Shown piece by piece: positions 24,499 to 33,200 of a stretch of DNA of 64,000 nucleotides (position 1 is its first letter; each line of letters starts with the position of its first letter). The notes under the pieces are model-generated. The model did not search any database, had not been told where the DNA came from, and was given only the letters and a program-made list of their open reading frames with translations. A program made the position numbers and the translations under genes. The stretch covers positions 17,178 through 81,177 of the forward strand of contig NZ_MKIR01000021.1 of the NCBI RefSeq assembly GCF_001832905.1. The letters run 5' to 3'. This DNA is from Floricoccus tropicus. Its GTDB lineage: Bacteria > Bacillota > Bacilli > Lactobacillales > Streptococcaceae.

Positions 24499-27378
24499 AT
24501 GAATGAACAAGACATGATGATGCAGGCATTGAGTAAGGCCTATATAGATGGTAGCAGTGGTCAGGCAGATAGTATCCACGCGCCAAAATTACTTAAAAAC
24601 GATAGAGAAAGCAAAGAGACGGTTCTTGCTGCAGTACTTCGCGACTTGGAAGACTGTCAGACTTTTGATATATCTACTGCCTTTGTTACAAAGGCTGGTT
24701 TAGCCCTCTTGAAAACTACTTTGTCAGATTTAGCTGATAAGGGTATTTCAGGTAGGCTTGTTACCTCAACATACTTAGGATTTAATAATCCATTAGTATT
24801 TCGTGAACTCTTAAAGATTCCTAACCTTGAAGTGCGAGTTTCGAATTTAGAAGGGTTCCATGTTAAGGGATATTTTTTCAAGAAAAAAGACTATAACTCT
24901 TATATTATTGGTTCTTCTAATTTAACGGATACGGCCCTTAAAACTAATTTTGAATGGAATTTTAGATTTACCTCAAAAATTAGTGGAAATACAGCCAAGG
25001 AACTGGAAAAAGAATTTGAAAAACTTTTTAATTCATCCAATGAACTTACAGATTCATGGTTAAAAGAATATGAAAAAAATTATATTTGGCCGAAATTCAA
25101 TTCAGTATCAAACCAAGTTCCCCGTGAACTTGAAAAATTAGAGATTACTCCAAATTCTATGCAGAAAAAGTCTCTTGATAATCTTGAACTTTTGCGACAG
25201 GATGGAAAAGAAAAAGCACTTTTAATATCAGCAACCGGGACAGGGAAGACTTACTTATCAGCATTAGATGTTGCACAAGCAAAGCCTGATAAGATCCTTT
25301 TCATTGTCCATAGGGAACAGATTTTAAAGGACGCCATGGAGTCCTTTAAAAATGTACTGGGCGGCTTTGTTAGTGACTATGGATTTTACACAGGTACGCA
25401 AAAAGACCTATCATCTAAATATATTTTTGCGACAGTACAATCACTCTCAAAGGAAGAAAATTTATCAAGTTTTGCCAGAGACCACTTTGATTATATTTTG
25501 ATTGATGAGGTTCATAAGGCAGGAGCAAAATCATATCTTGATATTTTGAATTATTTCCACCCTAAATTTCTGCTAGGGATGACAGCAACTCCTGAAAGAA
25601 CAGATGATTTTAATATTTTTCAAATTTTTGACTACAACATAGCTTATGAAATAAGACTTCAAGATGCAATGGACGAAGATTTACTCGTTCCCTTTCATTA
25701 CTACGGAGTAACTGACTTTGAAAAAGATGGTGACTTTATAGATGATACAGCTAGTCTCAGTCGTTTAATAAGTGAGGAAAGAGTAGATTATCTTTTGGAC
25801 AAAATTAGCTACTATGGTGTATCAGGAGATAAGGTTCGAGGTCTAGTTTTCTGTTCAAGCGTTGATGAATCACGCGCTATGAGTGAGATTTTCAATGAGC
25901 GTGGTTATAAAACAAGCTACCTCTCTGGAAATGATTCTATCCTTGAACGGGAGCGACAGATTGAACTTCTTGAAATGGGGCAGCTTGACTACATTTTTAC
26001 TCGAGATATTTTCAATGAAGGTATTGATATTCCAAGCGTCAATCAGATTGTTATGCTGAGAAATACGGAGTCTAATATTGTCTTTATTCAGCAGCTCGGA
26101 CGAGGACTTAGAAAACATTATTCCAAAGATTACACTGTCATTATTGACTTCATCGGTAACTATAAAAATAATTATCTGATTCCTCAGGCTCTGACTGGTG
26201 ACAACACTGCAAGTAAGGATTCGCTTCGTCGCGACCTCTTTGCGACAAACTATCTATCTGGCCTTTCATCTATCAACTTTGAAGCTATCGCCAAGGAAAA
26301 AATATACGAGTCTATAAATTCGGTAAAACTTGATTCAGTCAAGTTCCTCCGTGATTCTTATAACCGGTTGAAAAATCGTTTGGGGAAAATTCCTAAGCTA
26401 CTTGATTTTGAAAAATTTGCGGAAGTCGACCCATTCATTCTCGCCACAAAATTTGATAGCTATCCATCCTTGTTAAGGAAGATTGAACTAGATTATGATG
26501 GTAAATTAGATGAAGATGAATTTATCATGCTAAGATTTTTTGGTCGTGAACTTCTAAAGGGAAAATCAAAAGGAGAATTACTCTTACTCGAATATTTAAT
26601 GGAAAAAGAGAACATATCAAAAGATAATTTCTTTACCCTCTGTCATGATTTAGATATTCTAATGGATGAAGAAACTTTTGCTACCCTAATTAAGGTTTTA
26701 AACATGACGTTCTGGACATCTATTTATAAAAAGGTTTACTCAGTTCCTTTTATCAAATATGATGAAAAGTCACAACTTATATCAAAATCTGATGCCTTAA
26801 TTTCTGCCTTGAAAAATCCAGATTTTATTGAAAACTTAAGGGATTATCTTGCTACTGCAAAAGTCAAAAACCACAACTTTGATAATAGACAAGTTATGAC
26901 ACAAGGTCAAAAATATGAAAAACGTGATGTTACTAGATTTCTTAACTTTGACCACCAAGAAGTTGATTTGGCTATTGCTGGCTATAAAATAAGACCAGAT
27001 AAGAAGAAAATGATGATTTTCTTGACTATGACAAAGACTGAGGAATCAACAAGTACTCAGATTAAATATGTTAATAAGTTTATCGGAAAATCTAAAGTTT
27101 CTTGGTATAGCAAGCGTAAAAGAAATCTTAATAGTCCTGAAATCAAGGCGCTTTTAGACTATGAGAATAACGGGATGGAAGTCTACGTCTTTATCAAAAA
27201 GTCGGATGCCGAAAAGGAAAGTGACTCATATTTCGTTGGACGAGCAAGACCACTTCTTGAAACCATCCGAGAATGTAAGATAGATAAACATGATGGAAGC
27301 CAGGAAGATGTTGTTGAGACATATTTTGAGTTTATCGATACAATAGATGATGATTTATATGGATATTTACTTGGATAA
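24499..27378 (+). CDS. PLD-like nuclease / DEAD-DEAH helicase / DUF3427 fusion
   Basis: A 959-aa cytosolic three-part protein. A phospholipase-D-like domain (about 30-190) has H121-x-K123 and GSSN near 138-141, the HKD signature. A superfamily 2 helicase core follows, with GTGKT at 247-251, DEVH at 336-339, GMTATPERTD, and motif VI QQLGRGLRKH. The C-terminal DUF3427 region runs from about 680. This architecture is known in many Firmicutes as a housekeeping-looking helicase of unclear role; a DNA-repair or anti-phage function is plausible but unproven. One HKD motif implies dimerisation for catalysis. Confidence 0.88.
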   Translation: MNEQDMMMQALSKAYIDGSSGQADSIHAPKLLKNDRESKETVLAAVLRDLEDCQTFDISTAFVTKAGLALLKTTLSDLADKGISGRLVTSTYLGFNNPLVFRELLKIPNLEVRVSNLEGFHVKGYFFKKKDYNSYIIGSSNLTDTALKTNFEWNFRFTSKISGNTAKELEKEFEKLFNSSNELTDSWLKEYEKNYIWPKFNSVSNQVPRELEKLEITPNSMQKKSLDNLELLRQDGKEKALLISATGTGKTYLSALDVAQAKPDKILFIVHREQILKDAMESFKNVLGGFVSDYGFYTGTQKDLSSKYIFATVQSLSKEENLSSFARDHFDYILIDEVHKAGAKSYLDILNYFHPKFLLGMTATPERTDDFNIFQIFDYNIAYEIRLQDAMDEDLLVPFHYYGVTDFEKDGDFIDDTASLSRLISEERVDYLLDKISYYGVSGDKVRGLVFCSSVDESRAMSEIFNERGYKTSYLSGNDSILERERQIELLEMGQLDYIFTRDIFNEGIDIPSVNQIVMLRNTESNIVFIQQLGRGLRKHYSKDYTVIIDFIGNYKNNYLIPQALTGDNTASKDSLRRDLFATNYLSGLSSINFEAIAKEKIYESINSVKLDSVKFLRDSYNRLKNRLGKIPKLLDFEKFAEVDPFILATKFDSYPSLLRKIELDYDGKLDEDEFIMLRFFGRELLKGKSKGELLLLEYLMEKENISKDNFFTLCHDLDILMDEETFATLIKVLNMTFWTSIYKKVYSVPFIKYDEKSQLISKSDALISALKNPDFIENLRDYLATAKVKNHNFDNRQVMTQGQKYEKRDVTRFLNFDHQEVDLAIAGYKIRPDKKKMMIFLTMTKTEESTSTQIKYVNKFIGKSKVSWYSKRKRNLNSPEIKALLDYENNGMEVYVFIKKSDAEKESDSYFVGRARPLLETIRECKIDKHDGSQEDVVETYFEFIDTIDDDLYGYLLG

Positions 27379-27384
27379 GATAAA

Positions 27385-27411
27385 AAAACTGCTTTGATGA
27401 GCAGTTTTTTA
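27385..27411 (+). terminator. Terminator after the helicase gene
   Basis: AAACTGCT-ttgatg-AGCAGTTTTTT. Confidence 0.88.
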
Positions 27412-27468
27412 TATGTTTTATATACAATTTAAGGTATAATTAACTTCCAATAAAAGGAGGTGATGATT

Positions 27469-27987
27469 ATGAAGATACTATTGATTGGCTCGCCAGGATC
27501 TGGTAAGTCAACTTTTGCAAATGAAATTGAACAAGTTTCTGATATTGCCATCTTACATTTGGATAAGATTTGGCATACAACGGATTATAGTCAAGAGGCT
27601 GAAAAGTGGTTCATTTCTGAGCAAGAAAAATTTATGACCAGTCATGATTCATGGATTGTTGATGGAAATTATTTCGGTTCAATGGACACAAGGCTCAAGT
27701 ACGCTGATACTGTAGTCTTATTAAATATTTCTAAATATAAGCGTGTTTATAGAATTATTAAACGTTCCATAAAGCGACGTTTGTCTAAAAAGAGCCAAGT
27801 AGACATGGCCTCTAATTTTTCAGAAAAATTTGATAAGGAGTATTTTGATTTCTTGAAGTTTGCTTGGAATTACGACAAGAATTTTGAAAGTAAGGAAAAA
27901 GAATTAGGAATTGTTAATCCCATAATCATCAGAAATAAGAAGGATAAGGAAAAGTTTATAAACACTTTTCTTAGGAATGGCAGGTAG
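27469..27987 (+). CDS. P-loop kinase-like protein (FlaR/topology-modulation type), copy 1
   Basis: 172 aa from ATG 27469, eight nt after AAGGAGG. P-loop GSPGSGKST near the start, then LHLDKIWHTTDY, DGNYFGSMDTRL and a basic lid with RRLSKK, as in the adenylate-kinase-like proteins annotated as DNA topology modulation protein FlaR. Substrate unknown. A second copy follows immediately with a 2-nt frame-shifted overlap region, so this is a tandem gene duplication. Confidence 0.82.
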   Translation: MKILLIGSPGSGKSTFANEIEQVSDIAILHLDKIWHTTDYSQEAEKWFISEQEKFMTSHDSWIVDGNYFGSMDTRLKYADTVVLLNISKYKRVYRIIKRSIKRRLSKKSQVDMASNFSEKFDKEYFDFLKFAWNYDKNFESKEKELGIVNPIIIRNKKDKEKFINTFLRNGR

Positions 27988-27994
27988 AAAATTT

Positions 27995-28510
27995 ATGAAA
28001 ATAATTTTAATAGGATCACCAGGTTCTGGGAAATCAACTCTTGCGCGTGAGATAGAGAAGTTAGCTCAAATTCCGATTCTTCACTTGGACAAACTATGGC
28101 ATACAACAGATTATAGTGATGAGGCTATAGATTGGTTTATCAAAGAGCAAGAAAAATTCATGGAAGAGAATGAGTCTTGGGTAATTGATGGTAATTATTT
28201 TAATTCAACTATTGAAAAAAGATTATCTTATGATGATGTAATTGTTGTTGTAATTCAAATTCCAAGACATAAAAGAATCTATAGAATCCTTAAGCGTAGT
28301 TTAAAACGTCGTGTTTCAAAAGAAAATCGTCCAGATATGGCTTCAAACTTTTCAGAGAAATTTGATAAGGAATATCTTGATTTTTTGAAAATTTCTTGGA
28401 CTTACGATGAAAAAGTTGCTCAAAGAATAAATGATTATGAAATCAAAAATCCTATTATCATAAAAAACCAAAGAGATAAGGAAAATTTTCTTAATATGAT
28501 TAGTCAGTAG
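27995..28510 (+). CDS. P-loop kinase-like protein (FlaR type), copy 2
   Basis: 171 aa from ATG 27995, aligned with the start of copy 1; an upstream ATG at 27977 would overlap copy 1 and add six residues. It shares GSPGSGKST, LHLDKLWHTTDYS, DGNYF and MASNFSEKFDKEY with its neighbour, but the 'mobile' parts differ (VVVIQIPRHKR versus LLNISKYKR), so the duplication is not recent. Confidence 0.8.
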   Translation: MKIILIGSPGSGKSTLAREIEKLAQIPILHLDKLWHTTDYSDEAIDWFIKEQEKFMEENESWVIDGNYFNSTIEKRLSYDDVIVVVIQIPRHKRIYRILKRSLKRRVSKENRPDMASNFSEKFDKEYLDFLKISWTYDEKVAQRINDYEIKNPIIIKNQRDKENFLNMISQ

Positions 28511-28612
28511 TCACGTTTCACAAAGTTACGAGGCATTTTTTGTTTCTATTTAAGAAAACATTAGGAATTTGTGCTAAAATAAGTAAATAAATTTGTACAA
28601 GGTGGTAAAACT

Positions 28613-29215
28613 GTGAGAGTAGTTGCAGGTGATTATGGAGGGCGCCCACTTAAGGCGCTTGACGGTAAAACAACGCGTCCAACGACCGATAAAGTCAAGG
28701 GTGCCATTTTTAATATGATTGGTCCTTACTTCAATGGTGGTAGGGCTTTAGATCTTTTTGCAGGTAGTGGAGGTCTTTCCATTGAAGCAGTTAGTCGAGG
28801 GATGGACGAGGCTGTCTTGGTCGAAAAAGATTTTCGTGCGCAGAAAATAGTCATGGAGAATATCAAGATGACTAAGGAAGATAGTAAATTTACTCTTCTT
28901 AAGATGCCAGCAGAAAAAGCAATGAATAGTCTTGCAACTCAGGGTCAAAAATTTGACTTAGTTCTTCTTGACCCACCCTATGCTAAAGAAGAGATAGAAA
29001 ATAATATTCAATTTTTACAAGATAAAGATATGCTTAGTGATGATGTTATCATTGTATGTGAAACTGACAAAAGCGTTGATTTATCTAATGAAATTGGAAG
29101 TTTTGAACTAATAAAACAGAAAATTTATGGAATCAGCAAAATTTCTATTTACGAGAAAGTTTTAGATCAAGTTGAAGAAGAAAATAATAAAGATATGGAG
29201 CAAGTAAATGACTAG
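28613..29215 (+). CDS. rsmD: 16S rRNA (guanine966-N2)-methyltransferase RsmD
   Basis: SAM-dependent methyltransferase acting on 16S rRNA G966. It starts with GTG after AAGGTGG and begins [28 protein letters not shown] is the SAM loop and LLDPPY the catalytic (D/N)PPY motif. The length is 200 aa, slightly extended at the C terminus ([10 protein letters not shown]). It overlaps coaD by 8 nt. In Bacillus it follows ylbF-ylbG; here those two are 13 kb away. Confidence 0.94.
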   Translation: MRVVAGDYGGRPLKALDGKTTRPTTDKVKGAIFNMIGPYFNGGRALDLFAGSGGLSIEAVSRGMDEAVLVEKDFRAQKIVMENIKMTKEDSKFTLLKMPAEKAMNSLATQGQKFDLVLLDPPYAKEEIENNIQFLQDKDMLSDDVIIVCETDKSVDLSNEIGSFELIKQKIYGISKISIYEKVLDQVEEENNKDMEQVND

Positions 29216-29696
29216 CAAAGAAAAGATTGGTCTTTTTACAGGGACCTTTGATCCATTGACTAACGGACATTTAGATATTATTGAAAGAGCTAGTAAACTT
29301 TTTGATATTCTTTATGTTGGCATTTTCAAAAATGACAGTAAAAACCCTCTCTTCACAACTGAGGAAAGAAAGGCGATGATTGAAAAAGAAGTTGCTTCTT
29401 TTAAAAATGTTAAGGTTATTGTCCACGAAAAAGATTTAACAGTAAATATTGCTAAAAAACTAGGTGTAACTTCCCTTGTTAGATCCGTTAGGAATGCACA
29501 GGATTTAGCTTATGAGAGCGAAATGGTCTTTTTTAATCGCCAAATGACAGGTGTTGAAACTATTCTTTTGGTAGCAAGACCTGAATTAGAATATATAAAT
29601 AGTACTCGTGTTAAGGAAATTTTTAAACTTGGTGGAGATGTTAGTCCGTACTTACCGACTGAAATTTTAAGAGAGATGGAGAAAATCAATGAGTGA
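29208..29696 (+). CDS. coaD: Phosphopantetheine adenylyltransferase
   Basis: Penultimate step of coenzyme A synthesis: 4'-phosphopantetheine plus ATP gives dephospho-CoA. 162 aa, with nucleotidyltransferase motif [13 protein letters not shown] (T/HxGH equivalent TNGH), [13 protein letters not shown] and the C-terminal ISSTRVKE equivalent INSTRVKE. It overlaps rsmD and sepM by 8 nt each, a tight translationally coupled trio. Confidence 0.96.
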   Translation: MTSKEKIGLFTGTFDPLTNGHLDIIERASKLFDILYVGIFKNDSKNPLFTTEERKAMIEKEVASFKNVKVIVHEKDLTVNIAKKLGVTSLVRSVRNAQDLAYESEMVFFNRQMTGVETILLVARPELEYINSTRVKEIFKLGGDVSPYLPTEILREMEKINE

Positions 29697-30777
29697 GAAT
29701 GAAAATCCCATAACTGAATTTCAAGAAAAAAATAAAAAATTTAAATTTTCAAAAGGTGTTTTATTCACTATTCTAGCAATGATTATTGCAATTGTACTTT
29801 TATTTCCATTATCAGATTATTATATTGAAGTACCAGGTACGACTGAAAATGTTGCACCTATGGTGAAGGTGGATGGAAAAAATAATGATAAAGAAAAAGG
29901 TGGTTTTTATTTAACTACAGTACAAATTGGTAAAGCAAATCTTGCAGGTATGATTAGATCTAAGCTAAGTCCTTTTGCAGATATTTATACTGCTAAAGAA
30001 CTTATGGGGACGTCTAGTAATGAAGACTACAACCGAATGAGCATGTTTTATATGGAAAATGCCCAGAATATGGCAATTTATCAAGCTTTCAAGTTGGCAA
30101 ATAAACCATTTGATTTACAGTATAAGGGGGTTTATGTACTGGAGGTTACCGATGATTCAACTTTTAAAAATGAATTACATGTTGCGGATACCTTAACAAA
30201 AGTTAATGGAAAAGATTTTAAATCTTCTAAAGAGCTGATTGACTATGTTGGTGGACAAAAAGTTGGAGATGAAGTTAAAATAACTTTCCTTGATAGTGGT
30301 CAAGAGAAAGAAGCAACAGGAAAGATTATTAAATTAAAAAATGGTAAGAATGGGATAGGGATTTCTCTAGTTGATAGAACTGAAGTCAAGAGTACGCCTG
30401 AAGTAACAATAGATGCTGGCGCAATTGGTGGACCTAGTGCTGGTCTCATGTTTACTCTAGAAACTTATGAACAAATTACAGGGGAAAGCCTACGAAATAA
30501 TCGTCAAATTGCTGGTACTGGGACTATTGAAAACGATGGGAGTGTTGGTCGTATAGGTGGTATTGATAAGAAGATTGCTACTGCAAGTAAAAGTGGTGCT
30601 AAAATCTTCTTTGCGCCAGATGATGAAATCACTTCGGATATGAAAAAAGCAGATCCAAAAATTAAATCAAATTATCAAGAAGCTCTCGATGCCGCTAAAA
30701 AGTTGAAAACTGATATGAAAATTATTCCAGTTAAAAATGTCGAAGATGCTCTTAAGTATTTGAAAGAAAATAGATAA
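29689..30777 (+). CDS. sepM: SepM-type PDZ/Lon-like membrane protease
   Basis: Membrane-anchored extracellular protease of the SepM/YlbL family; SepM of Streptococcus mutans trims the competence pheromone. 362 aa: a cytosolic N terminus, one helix (about 25-43), a PDZ domain (about 130-215) with GVYVLEV and [11 protein letters not shown], and a Lon-like S16 domain with the Ser-Lys dyad at S250 (GPSAGLMF) and K295 (DKKIATA). It is co-transcribed with rsmD-coaD and is the last gene before a terminator. Confidence 0.92.
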   Translation: MSENENPITEFQEKNKKFKFSKGVLFTILAMIIAIVLLFPLSDYYIEVPGTTENVAPMVKVDGKNNDKEKGGFYLTTVQIGKANLAGMIRSKLSPFADIYTAKELMGTSSNEDYNRMSMFYMENAQNMAIYQAFKLANKPFDLQYKGVYVLEVTDDSTFKNELHVADTLTKVNGKDFKSSKELIDYVGGQKVGDEVKITFLDSGQEKEATGKIIKLKNGKNGIGISLVDRTEVKSTPEVTIDAGAIGGPSAGLMFTLETYEQITGESLRNNRQIAGTGTIENDGSVGRIGGIDKKIATASKSGAKIFFAPDDEITSDMKKADPKIKSNYQEALDAAKKLKTDMKIIPVKNVEDALKYLKENR

Positions 30778-30792
30778 GATATATGTCTAAAA

Positions 30793-30832
30793 AATAAGAT
30801 AAGGGATATGTATGAATACCCTTATCTTATTT
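30793..30832 (+). terminator. Terminator after sepM
   Basis: AAGATAAGGG...CCCTTATCTT followed by ATTTTTT. Confidence 0.88.
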
Positions 30833-30943
30833 TTTATAAGTTTGTTAATTACATATCAATTTTGTGTTTTGTTAAAATCAATCTGTGATATAATATTAGA
30901 TGTAGAATCTTTAAAGTTATACATATATAAGAGGAGAAGGACT

Positions 30944-31759
30944 ATGAAAAAGAAGCCAATTGATGTTAGTATGCTAGCTATGCCAATGAGTCGTAGTAGA
31001 TATGGAGATGATCCTTATTCTACAAAACTAGTTGAAAAATTTGAGGATTTGGATGAATTTAAAGATCTGCAGAAGTTTATAGGTAATAGTGATAGTAATA
31101 ATGAGTGGGTGTTCAGGTCAGTTATCGCAAAGGATAAATGTGTAATTAAGTGGCTAAAAAAACATGCTACAGAATTCGAACAACTGCTAATTGTGTCAGT
31201 AGGTCTTGATACCAAGGCAGATGCGCTGGGGTGCTTGCAAGATAAGGAATCATATGGTCTTGATATTTGTAAGGATGATATCCTAAATATATATGAATAC
31301 GCAGGAATAAAAACTAAAACTAAAATTCTTCAATGTAATTTGGAAAAAGACGTCAATGATGAACTTTTAGCAAATCTTATTGAAGAAGGTTTTGATATTA
31401 AGAAAAAAACATGTGTATTGTGGATTGGTGCATCATTTTATATTAGTAAGGAATCTATAGATCATACACTGGATTTTTTTGATAAGAATATTAATATAAG
31501 TCACTTCGTAATTGACTTCATGAACAAAAGTGTATTTCAACCACCAAGAAATGAAACCGTAAGACTCCAACTTGAAGCTTTACAAGGATCGGAATTAGTA
31601 TGGAAAAGTTTTTATTCGTATGAAGAAATCCAAAATTTGTATCGAAAACATGGATTTGAAAATATAGAGATTATTTTCCATGGGGAAGCAGAGTATGAAG
31701 CCTATAGGGAAGTCACTTTGGAAGATGACATGATGTTTACATCTTTTGCTATAAGATGA
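30944..31759 (+). CDS. Class I SAM-dependent methyltransferase (LCMT/TcmP-like)
   Basis: 271 aa. I set the start at ATG 30944 after GAGGAGAAGG; 44 further in-frame codons upstream overlap the promoter (TATAAT near 30889) and a terminator. Residues LLIVSVGLDTKADAL, YGLDICKDDI and CVLWIGASFYISKE match the leucine-carboxyl-methyltransferase-like family (PF04072), which includes TcmP O-methyltransferases. The substrate, probably a carboxylate, is unknown. Monocistronic. Confidence 0.78.
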   Translation: MKKKPIDVSMLAMPMSRSRYGDDPYSTKLVEKFEDLDEFKDLQKFIGNSDSNNEWVFRSVIAKDKCVIKWLKKHATEFEQLLIVSVGLDTKADALGCLQDKESYGLDICKDDILNIYEYAGIKTKTKILQCNLEKDVNDELLANLIEEGFDIKKKTCVLWIGASFYISKESIDHTLDFFDKNINISHFVIDFMNKSVFQPPRNETVRLQLEALQGSELVWKSFYSYEEIQNLYRKHGFENIEIIFHGEAEYEAYREVTLEDDMMFTSFAIR

Positions 31760-31795
31760 ATTAATTAAGCTTTCAAATTATTTTAAGGAGAACTT

Positions 31796-32347
31796 ATGTT
31801 TGTATTTGATTCATTTGAGATAAAAGGTAATCATATTTGTAAATTAGTCTTACCTGAAAAAGTTTATGCACAGGATTTGTTTCAAATAATTCAGGACGAA
31901 CATGATCGTATTCAAGAGTGGTTGCCGATTCCAGAAAAGACAAAGACACTTGAAGATGAAGAAAACTTTATTGAATATGTGCAGAAAAAAATGATTGAAA
32001 AGAAGCTATTTACACTATGTATTCTTGTTGATGACAGGGTTGTAGGAACAATTGACTTACATGACATCAGCCATAAACAGAGAAGAGCAGAAATTGGTTA
32101 TTGGATTTCAAGTAAGTGGCAAGGCTATGGTATAGTAACCAAGGCTTGCAAATCGATAATAAATTATGGTTTTTATATTCTTGACTTACATAAAATTTAT
32201 ATTGAAGTGGATAGTCAAAACATTAAAAGTCAAGCAGTTGCTCAAAGACTTGGATTTTTAAAAGAAGCTTACTTTAAAGAAGCATTAGTGCATAATGGAA
32301 AGTATCATGATTCTATTTGGTTTGGATTGATTAATGAAAATAATTAA
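31796..32347 (+). CDS. GNAT acetyltransferase, RimJ/RimL type
   Basis: 183 aa. RimJ/L-like layout: an N-terminal strand pair, VGTIDLHDISHKQRRAEIGYWIS, the acetyl-CoA loop WQGYGIVTKAC (Q/RxxGxG/A), then KIYIEVDSQNIKSQAVAQRLGF. It probably acetylates a ribosomal protein N terminus or a small amine. Ribosome site AAGGAG. It lies between the methyltransferase and the convergent BlaI-like gene. Confidence 0.87.
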   Translation: MFVFDSFEIKGNHICKLVLPEKVYAQDLFQIIQDEHDRIQEWLPIPEKTKTLEDEENFIEYVQKKMIEKKLFTLCILVDDRVVGTIDLHDISHKQRRAEIGYWISSKWQGYGIVTKACKSIINYGFYILDLHKIYIEVDSQNIKSQAVAQRLGFLKEAYFKEALVHNGKYHDSIWFGLINENN

Positions 32348-32389
32348 AAACGATCAACAGTCATTTGACTGTTGATCGTTTAATTTTTA
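32347..32389. terminator. Strong terminator after the GNAT gene
   Basis: AAACGATCAACAGTC-attt-GACTGTTGATCGTTT with A and T flanks, usable from both sides. A second hairpin (TCTAGGC...GCCTAGA, 32392-32420) follows. Confidence 0.82.
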
Positions 32390-32439
32390 GTCTAGGCGGT
32401 GATAAGGGGGAAGCCTAGATTAAATAGTCTGGGGTATGA

Positions 32440-32805
32440 CTATAGTGATTTTTTTGCTTCTTTTACAATTTTATCGATTTCTGAAATCGTAGCTTTGCGG
32501 TTGCTTTCATCAGTATTGGCAATCAGTAATGAAACAAGATTTTTTGCATCAAGGCCTTTGTATTGGTTAAGTACAAATTCTTCTTGAGAAAGTGTTGGTA
32601 CATAAGTACGAGTAAGAACAGTACCGCTGTATGTTATACCATCGACAACAACTAGTTCTTTTTTCAAGAGTTTTTTTAGAGTACTTTGAATTGTACTCAT
32701 AACAAGGTTTGAATCTGCTTCAAGAATATCTTTTGATGTCATTGGAACGGCCTTATTCCATAAGATATCCAGAATTTCTAGTTCTTTGGGGTTAATTTTT
32801 TGCAT
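32440..32805 (-). CDS. BlaI/MecI/CopY-family repressor, copy 1
   Basis: 121-aa winged-helix repressor: PKELEILDILWNKAVPMTSKDIL is the N-terminal HTH, TIQSTLKKLLKKELV the recognition helix and wing. The C-terminal dimerisation part lacks the CxC...CxC copper motif of CopY, so it is BlaI-like. Residues 1-70 are identical to copy 2 at 34515-34880, while the C terminus differs. It stands alone on the minus strand with its own copy of the promoter region, and ends without a partner antirepressor. Confidence 0.85.
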   Translation of the reverse strand: MQKINPKELEILDILWNKAVPMTSKDILEADSNLVMSTIQSTLKKLLKKELVVVDGITYSGTVLTRTYVPTLSQEEFVLNQYKGLDAKNLVSLLIANTDESNRKATISEIDKIVKEAKKSL

Positions 32806-33068
32806 AGTTTGAAGTCCTTTTCTTTTGTTTATTTTATAGAGAATCTTTTAATAATAAAAGAATTCTTTTATTAAGTTTACCACTTTTGGCATAAAGTACA
32901 ATTAATTGTACTCGGAAAATTTGTTTCAAGTTGTTTTTTTATTACTAAAGTAAAAAAGAACAGCAATCTGTCCCTTGACAACTTTACTATTATATATTGG
33001 TTGATCAAAAAAGTGTAGTGTTTTTTTAAATTGAAAAATAAATTTAATATTTCTTCATAATATAAATA
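32550..33068 (-). repeat. Duplicated blaI 5' part and promoter, copy 1
   Basis: About 520 bp matching 34625-35135: most of blaI plus about 260 bp upstream. A core of about 130 nt (roughly 32684-32816) is identical in both copies, whereas flanks carry scattered differences. Confidence 0.85.
32852..32912 (-). promoter_or_regulatory. Two palindromic operators upstream of blaI copy 1
   Basis: A perfect 22-bp palindrome lies at 32852-32873 (core AAAAGAATTCTTTT) and a perfect 18-bp palindrome AGTACAATTAATTGTACT at 32895-32912. In copy 2 the first is kept only in its core (34932-34953) and the second is lost. They are candidates for BlaI or another dimeric repressor. The remaining gap to 33200 holds the repeated promoter region (TATAAT-like on the minus strand near 32990). 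Confidence 0.55.
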
Positions 33069-33140
33069 AAATGAAACTTGCATTGCTAGGACACTAATGT
33101 GATTAAAACTTTTGTACAGAAGATCTGACACAAATGAAAG

Positions 33141-33184
33141 GGAATATAGAGCTTACATAATTTAATACCTTAAATCTATATTCC
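33141..33184 (-). terminator. Possible terminator of the blaI-blaR1 operon
   Basis: GGAATATAGA...TCTATATTCC with a loop of about 25 nt; it lies just past the blaR1 stop on the minus strand, with a modest T-rich flank. Confidence 0.5.
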
Positions 33185-33200
33185 TTTATAACTAATGAAC

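Noticed and set aside
30812..30943. N-terminal membrane extension of the methyltransferase from ATG 30812
   Set aside because: It overlaps the sepM terminator and the gene's own TATAAT; ATG 30944 has a strong ribosome site.
32399..32587. 62-aa plus-strand ORF over the end of blaI copy 1
   Set aside because: Overlaps a hairpin region and the blaI coding sequence; no family resemblance.
32884..33070. BlaI operator TACAnnTGTA in the blaI promoter
   Set aside because: The only similar sequence is TACA-n6-TGTA in the 18-bp palindrome; the spacing is wrong for the known BlaI core, so I list it only as a generic palindrome.
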